DNA of 64,000 bases, from assembly GCF_900111005.1 (NCBI RefSeq), contig NZ_FOFV01000008.1, forward strand, positions 310,001 to 374,000. The letters are read 5' to 3'. This document shows, piece after piece, positions 47,896 through 58,789 of this stretch. The notes under the pieces were generated by a model. That model was not told the DNA's origin and searched no databases. It was given only the letters and a program-made list of their open reading frames with translations. This stretch comes from Lentzea albida (GTDB lineage: Bacteria > Actinomycetota > Actinomycetes > Mycobacteriales > Pseudonocardiaceae). Position 1 is the stretch's first letter; each line of letters begins with the position of its first letter. The position numbers and the translations under genes were made by a program.

Positions 47896-47988
47896 GACTC
47901 CGATCGTAGGCCGCCGGATCGTCTGTGACCGACGTCACTCGCACCACCCGGTCGGGTTGGACGTCCACCATGGTGGGAGGTCGAAACC

Positions 47989-49128
47989 GTGAAGAGAACA
48001 CTTGTCGCGCTGGTCGCCGGACTGACGCTGCTGACCGGCTGCTCGAGTGTCGAGGCGGGCTCACCCAAGGCGGACAGCTCGCTGCCGTCCGCGAAGGTGA
48101 CCCTGTCCCCGGTCGACGGAACCAAGGACGTGCAGGTCACGACCCCGGTCCAGGTCACCGTGGTCGATGGCAAGATCGAGTCCGTCGCCGTGAAGTCGCC
48201 GGAGGGCAAGGACGTCAAGGGCACCTTGACGGAGGACAGGTCGGGCTGGACGGCCGCCGAGCCGCTCGGCTACGGCAAGACGTACAGCTACTCGGGCAAG
48301 GTCGTCGGCTCCGACGGCAAGCCGGTCGAGCTCAAGGGCTCGTTCACCACCGTCGCGCCCGGCTCGCAGACCCGCGCGACCCTGTGGCCCGGTGACAACC
48401 AGACCGTCGGCGTCGCGGCGCCGATCATGGTCAAGTTCGAGGCGCCGGTCGAGGACAAGGCGACCGTCGAGAAGGCGCTGAAGGTCACCAACTCGGCGAA
48501 CGTGCAGGGCTCGTGGGCGTGGCTCAACGCCCAGGAGGTGCACTACCGGCCGGAGAAGTACTGGCCCGCCAACACCACCGTGAAGGTCGAGGCCAAGCTC
48601 TACGGCGTCAACTACGGCGGCGGCGCGTTCGGCAAGGCCGACGTGACCAGCGACTTCACCATCGGCCGCAACCAGGTCGTGAAGATCGACAACCCGACCC
48701 ACCGGCTCAAGGTGTTCCGCGACGGCCAGCAGACCGCCGACTACCCGGCGTCGTTCGGCAAGGACGCCGACCCGGAGCTCACCACGCCGAACGGCACGTT
48801 CGTGGTCATGTCGAAGCACGACACGTTCTCGTTCGACAACCCGCGCTACGGCTACACCAACGTCGTGAAGAAGTGGGCCGTGCGGTTCTCGAACCACGGC
48901 GAGTTCATCCACGAGAACAACGACAACGCGGGCAACATCGGCACGAACAACACCTCGCACGGCTGCGCGAACCTGCTCGAAGCCGACGCGAAGGCGTACT
49001 TCGACTCCGCGCTGGTCGGCGACCCGGTCGAGGTGACCGGCTCGATCACCACGCTGCCCGCCCAGTTCGACTGGTACGACTGGCAGCTGTCGTGGGACCA
49101 GTGGAAGGGCAAGTCGGCCATCAAGTAG
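47989..49128 (+). CDS. L,D-transpeptidase lipoprotein (LprQ/LdtMt5-like)
   Basis: A 379-residue lipoprotein with lipobox LLTGC (Cys18). Two Ig-like domains (residues 35-125 and 130-225) precede a YkuD catalytic domain with His308 (GEFIHENN) and SHGCANL (Cys326). It is a paralogue of the enzyme at 4455-5627 (shared motif GGGAFGADDVH here GGGAFGKADV) but in the conserved position of mycobacterial Rv0483. It forms 3-3 peptidoglycan cross-links at the cell surface. GTG start with GGGAGG upstream. Divergent from the SDR gene. Confidence 0.93.
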   Translation: MKRTLVALVAGLTLLTGCSSVEAGSPKADSSLPSAKVTLSPVDGTKDVQVTTPVQVTVVDGKIESVAVKSPEGKDVKGTLTEDRSGWTAAEPLGYGKTYSYSGKVVGSDGKPVELKGSFTTVAPGSQTRATLWPGDNQTVGVAAPIMVKFEAPVEDKATVEKALKVTNSANVQGSWAWLNAQEVHYRPEKYWPANTTVKVEAKLYGVNYGGGAFGKADVTSDFTIGRNQVVKIDNPTHRLKVFRDGQQTADYPASFGKDADPELTTPNGTFVVMSKHDTFSFDNPRYGYTNVVKKWAVRFSNHGEFIHENNDNAGNIGTNNTSHGCANLLEADAKAYFDSALVGDPVEVTGSITTLPAQFDWYDWQLSWDQWKGKSAIK

Positions 49129-49171
49129 GGCCGGCGGGAATGCGTCCCCCGGCCAGGTCGTTTGCGCAGGT

Positions 49172-49936
49172 GTGCATCTGACACGCGTGACGGCGGCCGG
49201 CGGGGGACGACTGGCCGTTCGCGAGTCGGGTCCGGCCGGCGCCCCGGCGGTGGTCCTGCTGCACGGCTGGGCGCAGACAGGTGCCGTCTGGGACCTGCCC
49301 GGCTTCCGCACCTACGCCGTCGACCTGCGCGGACACGGCGAATCGGACGACTTCGGCGACTACCGCGATTCAGCCCACTGGGCCGCCGACATCGAGGCCG
49401 TGCTCGGCCACACGGGCCCCGCGACCGTCGTCGGGTGGTCCTACGGCGGGCTCGTCGTCACCGACTACCTGCGCTTCCACGGCACGGCGGGCATCAACGC
49501 CCTGGTGTTCGTGAGCGCCATCACCGAGATCGGCCGCGGTCGCCCCGGAGGCGAGACCGGGCCGGTCATGCGGGCCGCGCTGCCCGGCGCGATCACCGAC
49601 GACGCCGTGCTGGCGGCGTTCTGCCGGGCCATGGCCCCCGGCCTGCCCGCTTCGACCGTCGGCGAACTCACAGCCGCCGCCACCTCGGTCAGCCATAAAG
49701 TGCGAGGTGAGCTGTTCCGCAGGGACGTGGGCAGCGCCGACGTGTTGAAGGCCGTAGACGTGCCGACCCTGGTCGTGCACGGAACTCAAGACGAGGTGGT
49801 CGCGCCCGCCGCCGCCGAGTACTCCGCCGCCCTGATCCCCGGAGCCGAGTTGAGCCTGTACCCCGACACCGCGCACGCGCCGTTCCTCGAACGGCCGGAG
49901 CGGTTCGCCGCCGAACTCCTGCGAGTCGCCCGATGA
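49172..49936 (+). CDS. Alpha/beta hydrolase
   Basis: A 254-residue alpha/beta hydrolase: [15 protein letters not shown] (oxyanion loop), [14 protein letters not shown] (nucleophile Ser94), VHGTQDEVV (acid) and [12 protein letters not shown] (histidine). No signal peptide. Substrate not inferable. It overlaps mshA by four bases (ATGA), so the pair is translationally coupled; a role linked to mycothiol is possible but not shown. Confidence 0.88.
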   Translation: MHLTRVTAAGGGRLAVRESGPAGAPAVVLLHGWAQTGAVWDLPGFRTYAVDLRGHGESDDFGDYRDSAHWAADIEAVLGHTGPATVVGWSYGGLVVTDYLRFHGTAGINALVFVSAITEIGRGRPGGETGPVMRAALPGAITDDAVLAAFCRAMAPGLPASTVGELTAAATSVSHKVRGELFRRDVGSADVLKAVDVPTLVVHGTQDEVVAPAAAEYSAALIPGAELSLYPDTAHAPFLERPERFAAELLRVAR

Positions 49937-51180
49937 AGCGCGTGGCGGTGCTCTCAGTCCACACCTCGCCGCTCGAACAGCCGGGGACGGGTGATGCGGG
50001 CGGGATGAACGTCTACATCGTGCAGACGGCCACACGGATGGCCCAGCGCGGGGTCGAGGTGGAGATCTTCACGCGGGCCACGTCGTCGGAGCTGCCGCCG
50101 GTCGTCGAGCTGGCGCCGGGCGTGCGCGTCCGCAACGTCGCCGCCGGTCCGTTCGAGGGCCTGGGCAAGGAGGAGCTGCCCGGCCAGCTCTGCGCGTTCT
50201 CCGCGGGCGTCCTGCGCGCCGAGGCACGCCACGAGCCCGGCTACTACGACGCGATCCACTCGCACTACTGGCTGTCCGGGCAGGTCGGCTGGATCGCGCG
50301 CGAACGGTGGGGCGTGCCGTTGGTGCACACCGCGCACACGCTCGCCAAGGTCAAGAACCTGGCGCTGGCCGAGGGCGACACCCCGGAGCCGAGGATGCGC
50401 GTGATCGGCGAGGACCAGGTCGTGAGCGAGTCCGACCGGCTCGTCGCGAACACCGACATCGAGGCCGGCGAGCTGATCAAGCTCTACGACGCGGAGCCGT
50501 CCAAGGTCGCCGTCGTGCCACCCGGGGTGGACCTCGACCGCTTCACGCCCGGTGACCAGGGCGCCGCCCGGCGGTCGATCGGCGTGCCGCAGGACGCGGT
50601 CGTGCTGGCGTTCGTCGGCCGGATCCAGCCGTTGAAGGCCCCTGACGTGCTGCTGCGTGCCGCCGCGGAGATGCTCGTGCGCGATCCGGGGTTGCGGTCG
50701 AGGCTGGTCGTGCTGATCGTCGGCGGGCCCTCGGGTTCGGGCACGGAACGGCCGAAGGCGCTGGAGGAACTGGCCGCGCAACTGCAGATCACCGACGTCG
50801 TGCGGTTCCTGCCGCCGCAGCCGGGACCGGCGCTGGCGCAGGTCTACCGGGCCGCCGACCTGGTCGCGGTGCCGAGCCACAACGAGTCGTTCGGGCTGGT
50901 GGCGCTGGAGGCCCAGGCCTGCGGGACGCCCGTGGTCGCGGCGGCCGTCGGCGGGTTGCCCGTGGCGGTCAACGACGGCGTGTCCGGGGTGCTCGTGCAG
51001 GGGCACGAACCAGGCGAGTGGGCCGCGGCGATCAGCGGGGTGGCTTTGCCGCAGCGGGAGCACTTGGCGAGCAATGCCGTGGGACATGCACGACGCTTCT
51101 CGTGGGACCGCACGACTGATGCCCTGCTGGCGGGGTATCAAGAGGCGGCAGAGGTGTTCCGCCGGGAGGTTTTCGCTTGA
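49933..51180 (+). CDS. mshA: Mycothiol glycosyltransferase MshA
   Basis: A 415-residue GT-B family GT4 enzyme. The N-terminal block [20 protein letters not shown] and the GT4 C-terminal signature [20 protein letters not shown] match MshA, which transfers GlcNAc from UDP-GlcNAc to 1-L-myo-inositol 1-phosphate, the first step of mycothiol synthesis. This identifies the host as a mycothiol-producing actinobacterium. It follows the SDR, L,D-transpeptidase and hydrolase genes and precedes a YbjN gene (TTGA overlap), as in mycobacteria. Confidence 0.95.
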   Translation: MKRVAVLSVHTSPLEQPGTGDAGGMNVYIVQTATRMAQRGVEVEIFTRATSSELPPVVELAPGVRVRNVAAGPFEGLGKEELPGQLCAFSAGVLRAEARHEPGYYDAIHSHYWLSGQVGWIARERWGVPLVHTAHTLAKVKNLALAEGDTPEPRMRVIGEDQVVSESDRLVANTDIEAGELIKLYDAEPSKVAVVPPGVDLDRFTPGDQGAARRSIGVPQDAVVLAFVGRIQPLKAPDVLLRAAAEMLVRDPGLRSRLVVLIVGGPSGSGTERPKALEELAAQLQITDVVRFLPPQPGPALAQVYRAADLVAVPSHNESFGLVALEAQACGTPVVAAAVGGLPVAVNDGVSGVLVQGHEPGEWAAAISGVALPQREHLASNAVGHARRFSWDRTTDALLAGYQEAAEVFRREVFA

Positions 51181-51656
51181 GCGTCGACGCTGTGATCAAG
51201 GAGTTCCTGGACGAACGGGAGCTCGAGTACGACCGGCGCGAGCCGGGCAAGTTCTTCGTGACGCTGCCGGGCACCAAGAAGCTCCAGACCAACGTGTGGC
51301 TGGTCGAGACCTCGCACGCCCTGGTCGTCGAGGCCTTCGTGTGCCGGCGGCCGGACCAGTCGTTCGAGGACGTGTACCGGTTCCTGCTGCGGCGCAACGC
51401 ACGGTTGTACGGCGTGCACTACACGATCGACGCCGAGGGCGACATCTACCTGGTCGGACGGGTCGGCAAGCACGCCGTGACCGCCGACGAGCTGGACCGC
51501 GTGCTCGGGCAGGTGCTGGAGGCGGCGGACGGCGACTTCAACCCGTTGCTCGAGATCGGGTTCGCCGACGCGATCCGGCGCGAGTGGGCCTGGCGGGTGT
51601 CGCGCGGCGAGTCGCTCGCGAACCTGGCCGCGTTCCAACATCTCGTTTCGGAGTAG
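51177..51656 (+). CDS. YbjN-domain protein (Rv0487-like)
   Basis: A 159-residue YbjN/type III secretion chaperone-like fold protein ([20 protein letters not shown], then [20 protein letters not shown]). YbjN proteins stabilise partner proteins under stress; in actinobacteria the one after mshA has no defined role. TTG start preceded by GGGAGG at seven bases; a GTG 15 bases on is the alternative. It overlaps the mshA stop. Confidence 0.9.
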   Translation: MSVDAVIKEFLDERELEYDRREPGKFFVTLPGTKKLQTNVWLVETSHALVVEAFVCRRPDQSFEDVYRFLLRRNARLYGVHYTIDAEGDIYLVGRVGKHAVTADELDRVLGQVLEAADGDFNPLLEIGFADAIRREWAWRVSRGESLANLAAFQHLVSE

Positions 51657-51716
51657 CCGCCGACTCGTTTCGGCTTCCCCGGCAACCCCTCCTCCGCTCT
51701 CGCCCGTCCGACAGGC

Positions 51717-52562
51717 ATGCGTAGACCAGAGCTGTGGGTGGGAGTCGCGTTGCTGGCCCTGGTTTCAACGGGGTGTGGCAGCAGTTCGAACAGTGCGGGT
51801 ACGTCGGCGAAGGATGCCGCCGCACCGCCTCAGGCGGCGCAGAACGTGGCGCCTCAGCAGGAGAACGCACCGGCCGTGCAGCCGGTGCAGCAGCAGGAAC
51901 GTCAGTTGGTGCGCACGGCCGACGTCGACCTGCGGGCTGACGACGTGCTGAAGGCGATCGGTCAGGTCAAGGACCGCGCACGGGCCGTGGGCGGGTTCGC
52001 GGGACAGGAGAACTCGACCAAGAAGTCCGGGTCCGTGACCGTGCGCGTGCCGTCGACGGAGCTGGACAAGCTCGTGCAGGACCTGGCGAACGTGGGCGAG
52101 GTCACCCGCAGCGAGGTGAAGAGCCAGGACGTCACCGACCAGCTGGTGGACGTCGAGTCGCGCATCGCCACGCAGCGGGCCAGCGTGGAGCGGCTGCGGG
52201 CGTTGTTCGAGCGGGCCGGGTCGACGTCGGAGGTCGCGCAGGTCGAGAGCGAGCTGACCAAGCGGCAGGCCGAGCTGGAGTCGATGCAGCGGCGCAGCGA
52301 GTCGTTGAAGGGCCAGGTCGCGATGGCGACGCTGACCGTGGACGTCGCGACGACGCCGATCGCCCCGCCGGAGGAGGAGAAGGTCGGCTTCCTCGGCGCC
52401 CTGGCCGGCGGCTGGAACGCGCTGGTCGCGGTCACCGGGGTGGTCCTGATCGGGCTGGGCGCGATGCTGCCGTTCGCGGTGGCGCTCGGGATGCCCGCCT
52501 TCGCGGTGGTCTACCTGCTGCGCCGACGGCGTCGGATCACCCAGACGAACGAAGCAGGGTGA
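51717..52562 (+). CDS. DUF4349 lipoprotein
   Basis: A 281-residue lipoprotein: lipobox LVSTGC (Cys20), a glutamine/proline-rich linker to residue 60, the DUF4349 domain (residues 61-215; LVRTADVDLRADDVLKAIGQ, KDRARAVGGFAGQENSTKKS, coiled coil around RASVERLRALFERAG) and a C-terminal transmembrane helix (residues 240-270) with a basic stop-transfer RRRRR. It is probably exported and membrane-anchored at both ends. DUF4349 function is unknown. Hairpin terminator follows. Confidence 0.88.
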   Translation: MRRPELWVGVALLALVSTGCGSSSNSAGTSAKDAAAPPQAAQNVAPQQENAPAVQPVQQQERQLVRTADVDLRADDVLKAIGQVKDRARAVGGFAGQENSTKKSGSVTVRVPSTELDKLVQDLANVGEVTRSEVKSQDVTDQLVDVESRIATQRASVERLRALFERAGSTSEVAQVESELTKRQAELESMQRRSESLKGQVAMATLTVDVATTPIAPPEEEKVGFLGALAGGWNALVAVTGVVLIGLGAMLPFAVALGMPAFAVVYLLRRRRRITQTNEAG

Positions 52563-52596
52563 TCAAGTTCTACTGAGAGTGTGCCTTTGGTGATGC

Positions 52597-52642
52597 GCGG
52601 AACGGCTCGGGAGAGAGGGGGAGTCGCATCGAGCCGTTCCGC
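52597..52642 (+). terminator. Hairpin terminator after the DUF4349 gene
   Basis: GCGGAACGGCTCG and CGAGCCGTTCCGC form a perfect 13-pair stem with a 20-base loop, 35 bases past the stop. No T-run follows. Confidence 0.65.
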
Positions 52643-52892
52643 GTCAAAGGTCCCCGCTGCATGGATCCGTGGACGGGGGGAGTTCCCGGATCCCAAGCGG
52701 GCCACACGATTCGACGGGGGATGACGAACCGCGCATGTGCCTCGCGCTCGTCGAGTAAGCGTGGGAGCCGACTCGCGGAGGCGGTATCAACTTCTCAGAT
52801 ACGTCCTTGCGATCACAAGTGCTTGTATTGCTCCATTCGAGTGTATTTAGCCGCGCAAAGTAACGGCCCTGTAGCGATCGAGTTGTCCTTGA

Positions 52893-52953
52893 CCAGCCCA
52901 GTGGGCTGGATCACGATGTGCCCACAGGCTGGGTGTACAGCGATGTACAGCGA
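52893..52953 (+). promoter_or_regulatory. Palindrome and direct repeat upstream of the acyl-CoA ligase
   Basis: CCAGCCC-AGT-GGGCTGG (52893-52909) is a seven-base-arm palindrome, and the ten-base word TGTACAGCGA is repeated in tandem at 52934-52953, ending 18 bases before the ATG. The dyad is a possible operator; the repeat is close to the ribosome site (GAGG at 52961). Confidence 0.4.
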
Positions 52954-52971
52954 TGTGAATGAGGTCGCCGC

Positions 52972-54534
<1,563 letters not shown>

Positions 54535-54549
54535 GCAGGGAGCTAAAGG

Positions 54550-54579
54550 AGGCCTCCAGCGGCATGCCGCTGGAGGCCT
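54550..54579. terminator. Perfect palindrome terminator after the acyl-CoA ligase
   Basis: AGGCCTCCAGCGG and CCGCTGGAGGCCT form a 13-pair stem with a CATG tetraloop, 15 bases beyond the stop, followed by TGTGCTT. Confidence 0.85.
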
Positions 54580-54734
54580 TGTGCTTGAGACGACAGTCGC
54601 AGCTATCTGCGATGACCTGGGGACATGCGAGTGCTATCCGCCAAGTGGAGGTATTCGTTGTCAGATCTGTAACGAGGGCTCTTCACTCATTTGGACGCAT
54701 CGCGGCGTTTTTTTGACCTGAAAGGTCGTTGAGC

Positions 54735-54827
54735 ATGTCGATGAAAGAGGAGTTGGCCGCTGTCGCGACGATGAGGATCCGCGCGTTCGACTCGCCCACG
54801 ACGTGGTCCTCCCCTCAACTCTTCTGA
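54735..54827 (+). CDS. Possible 30-residue peptide
   Basis: A short ORF encoding a 30-residue peptide that begins MSMKEELAAVATM and ends WSSPQLF. It has a helical charged first half and a hydroxyl- and aromatic-rich tail, somewhat like a leader-core peptide, but no modifying enzyme lies next to it and the ribosome site (AAAGG, 10 bases upstream) is weak. It may be a decayed fragment. Listed because it lies in an otherwise unexplained lower-GC gap. Confidence 0.2.
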   Translation: MSMKEELAAVATMRIRAFDSPTTWSSPQLF

Positions 54828-54840
54828 CGGCTGGAGGAAT

Positions 54841-55479
54841 CTAGGGCTGCCCTGCAAGCAGCGAGGCGGTGAGGGTGCTGGCCAGCCAGTCGCGGTAGCG
54901 ATCGGCCGGCCAGCCCAGCACCTGGTGCACGTGCGGCGACAACATCGTCGTCAGCACGTCCGCCACCGCGTCCGCGTCGAACTCCTCCCGCACCTCCCCG
55001 GTCCCCACCAACGCCTCCGCCAACGCGAGGCAGTTGGCCCGCATCGCCCGCTCGCCCTCGTCCGAGATCCGCCGCATGTCCGGATCGGCCCCCGACGACT
55101 CGATGCCGGCCATGATCAGCGCACCGGCCCGCTCCAGCACGATCGCGTTGCGCCCCACCAGTTCCGCGATCAGGTCCCGGGCCGACGGCGTCGCCAGCAC
55201 CTCCGCGAACGACGGCCTGTCCCGCATCGCCACGGGCTCCTCGTCGCCAGCGATCGCCACGTTCAGCGCGTCCTGGAACAGCTCGACCTTGTTGCGGTAG
55301 TGCGTGTACACGGTCCGCTCGGACACGCCCGCCTCGGACGCGATCCGCCGAATCGACGTCGCCGCGAACCCGTCCCGCGCGAACAGCCGGTGGCCCGCCT
55401 CCCGCACCTGCGCGCGCGTGCGCAGAGCCGCCTGCTCCCGCAGCGGTGAGCTGTACGAACGCTTGACTTCGTCCTTCAT
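54841..55479 (-). CDS. TetR-family regulator
   Basis: A 212-residue TetR protein. HTH residues 20-65: [20 protein letters not shown], then [20 protein letters not shown]. The C-terminal domain (residues 80-205) is a generic ligand-binding helical bundle. It is divergent from the VOC gene, with a CAACC-N5-GGTTG palindrome in the gap, so it probably represses that gene and itself. Start at MKDEVKRS; a GTG 18 bases upstream is possible. Confidence 0.88.
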   Translation of the reverse strand: MKDEVKRSYSSPLREQAALRTRAQVREAGHRLFARDGFAATSIRRIASEAGVSERTVYTHYRNKVELFQDALNVAIAGDEEPVAMRDRPSFAEVLATPSARDLIAELVGRNAIVLERAGALIMAGIESSGADPDMRRISDEGERAMRANCLALAEALVGTGEVREEFDADAVADVLTTMLSPHVHQVLGWPADRYRDWLASTLTASLLAGQP

Positions 55480-55490
55480 CGAGCGCAGTC

Positions 55491-55505
55491 CAACCACATT
55501 GGTTG
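55491..55505. promoter_or_regulatory. Candidate TetR operator CAACC-ACATT-GGTTG
   Basis: A 15-bp palindrome 12 bases upstream of the TetR start codon and 34 bases upstream of the divergent VOC start, in the only space where both promoters could be controlled. Confidence 0.5.
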
Positions 55506-55538
55506 CAGTCGCAGTGCACTCGAAAAGGAGTGACCGAG

Positions 55539-55982
55539 ATGGCGCAGCTCAGAGGCATCAGAGGCGTGAAGATCCCGGTGACCGACCTCGCGAAGAGCAC
55601 CGAGTGGTACCGCCAGGTCTTCGGGTTCGAGTCCGAGTGGGAGTTCGCCGACGCCGATGGCGTGGTCCGAGGCGTCTCAGGCCACGTGAGCGGCGGCGCC
55701 GCGGGCCTCAGCCTGCGCGAGAACCCCGAGAAGGCGAGGGCGATCGCCGGCTTCGACCCGGTCAACTGGGCCGTGGAGACCAGGAAGGACCTCGAAGACT
55801 GGATCGCCCACCTCGACGGCTTGGGCGTCCCGCACTCGCCGGAGATCGAGGCGAGCATCGGCTGGTTGCTGGTCTTCGACGACCCCGACGGGCTGGAGAT
55901 CCACATGTACACCGACGAGTCCCATGGTGTGGATCACGGTGCCCGGCCGGGGTACGGCAGGCGGGTCGGCATGGCAGGCTAG
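55539..55982 (+). CDS. VOC-family (glyoxalase/dioxygenase fold) protein
   Basis: A 147-residue VOC protein with two beta-alpha-beta-beta-beta units: [20 protein letters not shown] with [13 protein letters not shown], and [20 protein letters not shown] with the metal-ligand glutamate (EIHMY). It may be a glyoxalase, resistance protein or extradiol dioxygenase-like enzyme; the divergent TetR gene suggests induction by a toxic small molecule. Good AAAAGGAG ribosome site. It ends five bases before gpmA. Confidence 0.88.
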   Translation: MAQLRGIRGVKIPVTDLAKSTEWYRQVFGFESEWEFADADGVVRGVSGHVSGGAAGLSLRENPEKARAIAGFDPVNWAVETRKDLEDWIAHLDGLGVPHSPEIEASIGWLLVFDDPDGLEIHMYTDESHGVDHGARPGYGRRVGMAG

Positions 55983-55987
55983 CCGGC

Positions 55988-56734
55988 ATGTCTGTCGGAA
56001 CCTTGGTCCTGCTCCGCCACGGCGAGAGCACGTGGAACGCGGAGAACCTCTTCACCGGCTGGGTGGACGTTCCCCTGTCGGAGAAGGGCGAGAAGGAGGC
56101 CCGCCGCGGCGGTGTGCTGCTGAAGGAGGCCGGCGTCCTGCCGGAGGTCCTGCACACGAGCCTGTTGCGCCGGGCGATCATGACCGCCAACCTCGCCCTC
56201 GATGCCGCCGACCGGCACTGGATCCCGGTCAAGCGCGACTGGCGCCTCAACGAGCGCCACTACGGCGCCCTGCAGGGCAAGAACAAGAAGCAGACGCTCG
56301 AGGAGTTCGGCGAGGAGCAGTTCATGCTCTGGCGCCGCTCCTACGACACCCCGCCGCCGCCCATCGAGCCCGGCAGCGAGTTCAGCCAGGACACCGACCC
56401 GCGCTACGCGGACCTCGGCCCCGACCTGCCGCTGACCGAGTGCCTGCTCGACGTCGTCAAGCGGATGATCCCGTACTGGGAGTCGTCGATCGTCCCGGAC
56501 CTGCGCACCGGCAAGACGGTCCTGGTGGCCGCGCACGGCAACTCGCTGCGCGCGCTCGTGAAGCACCTCGACGGCATCTCGGACGAGGCCATCGCGGGGC
56601 TCAACATCCCGACCGGCATCCCGCTGCGCTACGACCTCGACGAGGAGCTGAAGCCGCTCAAGCCGGGCGGCGAGTACCTCGACCCGGACGCCGCGAAGGA
56701 CGCCATCGCGGCGGTCGCCAACCAGGGTCGCTGA
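55988..56734 (+). CDS. gpmA: 2,3-bisphosphoglycerate-dependent phosphoglycerate mutase GpmA
   Basis: A 248-residue d[12 protein letters not shown] (active-site His11), [29 protein letters not shown] and [17 protein letters not shown] are all in place. It interconverts 3- and 2-phosphoglycerate in glycolysis. It lies immediately upstream of senX3-regX3 as in mycobacteria (Rv0489-Rv0491). A hairpin terminator follows. Confidence 0.97.
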   Translation: MSVGTLVLLRHGESTWNAENLFTGWVDVPLSEKGEKEARRGGVLLKEAGVLPEVLHTSLLRRAIMTANLALDAADRHWIPVKRDWRLNERHYGALQGKNKKQTLEEFGEEQFMLWRRSYDTPPPPIEPGSEFSQDTDPRYADLGPDLPLTECLLDVVKRMIPYWESSIVPDLRTGKTVLVAAHGNSLRALVKHLDGISDEAIAGLNIPTGIPLRYDLDEELKPLKPGGEYLDPDAAKDAIAAVANQGR

Positions 56735-56745
56735 GAGCATTCCAA

Positions 56746-56778
56746 GAAAGGCGCACCCGCGCGTCGGGTGCGCCTTTC
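56746..56778 (+). terminator. Hairpin terminator after gpmA
   Basis: GAAAGGCGCACCCG and CGGGTGCGCCTTTC form a perfect 14-pair stem with a five-base loop, 11 bases beyond the stop. It separates gpmA from the SenX3-RegX3 operon. Confidence 0.9.
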
Positions 56779-56912
56779 GGCGTCTTAGGACACGGTTGGG
56801 TGAACACGGGCTGACCAGGTGCGGAACAACCGTCCACTGAGGTGTCGCGGGTATCACGGTTCACGCTTCCGCACTAGGCCAGGACACCTCTGAGCTGCTT
56901 ACCATTCGCCTC

Positions 56913-58085
56913 GTGACCACAACGGGTTACCTCGCTGTGTCGATCGGCCTCGCGCTCATCGGCGTGATAGCCGCTTTCTTCATCGGCCGGTTCACCGCTC
57001 CCAGACACCCCAGGAAGCCGGAAGGCCTCACCGTCGGTGACTTGATCCAGCAGATCGTGCACGACTCGCACGACGGCATCGTGGTGCTGAACCACTTCGG
57101 TGACGTCGTGATCCACAACCCTCGCGCCGAAGAGCTCGGGATCGTCCGCAACAACCGCGTCGACGACCGCGCCCGCAAGGCCGCCGAGGGTGTCCGCAGC
57201 AGCAATGAGGTCGTCTACGTCGACCTCTCGCCGCTGGATGGGCAGCGCGGTGGCCGCCAGCCGGAGGCCGTGCACGCCGAGGTCCGGCAGCTGGTCGAGG
57301 ACTTCATCGTGGTCGACGCCACGGACGAGTCCGAGTCGGTGCGGCTGGAGAAGACCCGGCGCGACTTCGTGGCGAACGTCAGCCACGAGCTGAAGACCCC
57401 CGTCGGCGCGTTGGCGCTGCTCGCGGAGGCCGTGCTGGACGCGAGCGACGACCAGGAGGAGGTCCGCCGGTTCAGCGCGAAGATCATGCAGGAGGCGACG
57501 CGCCTCGGCACGCTCGTCACCGAGCTGATCGCGCTGTCGCGGCTGCAGGGCGCCGAGAAGCTGCCGGAGCTGTCCGACACCGAGATCGACGTCGTGATCA
57601 ACGAGGCGCTGTCGCGGTCCAAGCTCGCCGCCGAGTCCGTCAACATCGCGATCACCACCGACGAGCCGAGCGGGTTCGTCGTGCCGGGTGACCGGTCGTT
57701 GCTGGTCACGGCGCTGACGAACCTGCTGGACAACGCCGTCGCGTACTCGCCGCCCGGCAGTCCGGTGAGCGTGAGCCGCCGGTTGGTGGACGGGCACGTC
57801 GAGATCGCCGTGACCGACCGCGGCATCGGCATCGCCGAGGACCAGCAGATCAGGGTCTTCGAACGCTTTTACCGCGTCGACAAGGCGCGGTCGCGGGCCA
57901 CCGGGGGCACCGGTCTCGGGCTCGCGATCGTCAAGCACGTCGCCGCCAACCACGGCGGTGAGGTGAAGCTGTGGAGCCTGCCAGGAACGGGTTCCACCTT
58001 CACGCTGCGGCTCCCCGCCGCGGCGACCGAACCGAATCCGACTCTCGTGCCGGCTGGCACGGGTGACCCAGGAGGAGAGCAGTGA
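56913..58085 (+). CDS. senX3: Sensor histidine kinase SenX3
   Basis: A 390-residue sensor kinase. One transmembrane helix (residues 5-25), an atypical PAS-like domain (residues 40-135; HDGIVVLNHFGDVVIHNP), the H box FVANVSHELKTP (His158), N box LTNLLDNAVAYS, and G boxes GIGIAEDQ and TGGTGLGLAIV. In mycobacteria SenX3 phosphorylates RegX3 during phosphate limitation, under control of the Pst system. GTG start. It overlaps regX3 by four bases (GTGA), forming one operon. Confidence 0.95.
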   Translation: MTTTGYLAVSIGLALIGVIAAFFIGRFTAPRHPRKPEGLTVGDLIQQIVHDSHDGIVVLNHFGDVVIHNPRAEELGIVRNNRVDDRARKAAEGVRSSNEVVYVDLSPLDGQRGGRQPEAVHAEVRQLVEDFIVVDATDESESVRLEKTRRDFVANVSHELKTPVGALALLAEAVLDASDDQEEVRRFSAKIMQEATRLGTLVTELIALSRLQGAEKLPELSDTEIDVVINEALSRSKLAAESVNIAITTDEPSGFVVPGDRSLLVTALTNLLDNAVAYSPPGSPVSVSRRLVDGHVEIAVTDRGIGIAEDQQIRVFERFYRVDKARSRATGGTGLGLAIVKHVAANHGGEVKLWSLPGTGSTFTLRLPAAATEPNPTLVPAGTGDPGGEQ

Positions 58086-58762
58086 CCAGGGTGCTCATCG
58101 TGGAGGACGAGGAGTCCTTCGCCGATCCGCTCGCCTTCCTGCTGCGCAAGGAGGGGTTCACCGCGGCCCTCGCGGCCACCGGCCAGGAGGCGCTCGAGGA
58201 GTTCGACCGCAACGGCGCCGACATCGTGCTGCTGGACCTGATGCTGCCCGGCATGAGCGGCACGGACGTCTGCAAGCAGCTGCGCGCGCGGTCCGCCGTC
58301 CCCGTGATCATGGTGACGGCCCGCGACAGCGAGATCGACAAGGTCGTGGGCCTGGAACTGGGCGCCGACGACTACGTCACCAAGCCGTACTCGGCCCGCG
58401 AGCTCATCGCCCGCATCCGCGCGGTGCTGCGCCGCGGCGGCGAGTCCGAGGACCTGCTCCCGCAGATCCTCGAGGCCGGCCCGGTGCGGATGGACGTGGA
58501 ACGCCACGTCGTCACCGTCGGCGGCCAGGACATCAGCCTGCCGCTCAAGGAGTTCGACCTCCTCGAGTACCTGCTCCGCAACGTCGGTCGCGTCCTGACC
58601 CGTGGACAGCTGATCGACCGGGTCTGGGGAGCGGACTACGTGGGCGACACGAAAACGCTGGACGTGCACGTCAAGCGGCTGCGGTCCAAGATCGAACCCG
58701 ACCCGTCGGCTCCCCGGCACCTCGTCACGGTCAGGGGTCTGGGTTACAAGTTCGAGTCCTGA
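58082..58762 (+). CDS. regX3: OmpR-type response regulator RegX3
   Basis: A 226-residue response regulator. Receiver domain (residues 1-118) with acidic pocket EDEE, phospho-acceptor Asp52 (VLLDLMLP), and lysine in TKPYSARE; OmpR winged-HTH domain (residues 130-225) with LPLKEFDLLEYLLRN and HVKRLRSKIE. It controls phosphate-scarcity genes by family. GTG start overlapping senX3. Confidence 0.96.
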   Translation: MTRVLIVEDEESFADPLAFLLRKEGFTAALAATGQEALEEFDRNGADIVLLDLMLPGMSGTDVCKQLRARSAVPVIMVTARDSEIDKVVGLELGADDYVTKPYSARELIARIRAVLRRGGESEDLLPQILEAGPVRMDVERHVVTVGGQDISLPLKEFDLLEYLLRNVGRVLTRGQLIDRVWGADYVGDTKTLDVHVKRLRSKIEPDPSAPRHLVTVRGLGYKFES

Positions 58763-58789
58763 CGGACACGACCAGGTACCGTTTCCGGC

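Larger units (their letters stand above)
52563..52971. other. Intergenic region before the acyl-CoA ligase gene
   Basis: 409 bases without a gene, with lower GC than its surroundings from about 52780. It contains the hairpin terminator of the DUF4349 gene, a CCAGCCC-AGT-GGGCTGG palindrome and a direct repeat next to the ligase start (both listed). No credible small ORF. Confidence 0.55.
54535..54840. other. Gene-poor region with a tail terminator and a possible small ORF
   Basis: 306 bases of lower GC than the flanks. The first part is the terminator palindrome of the ligase gene. The rest has no conserved gene; it includes a TTTTTTT run near 54708 and a 30-codon ORF listed with low confidence. 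Looks like an acquired or decayed stretch. Confidence 0.5.
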
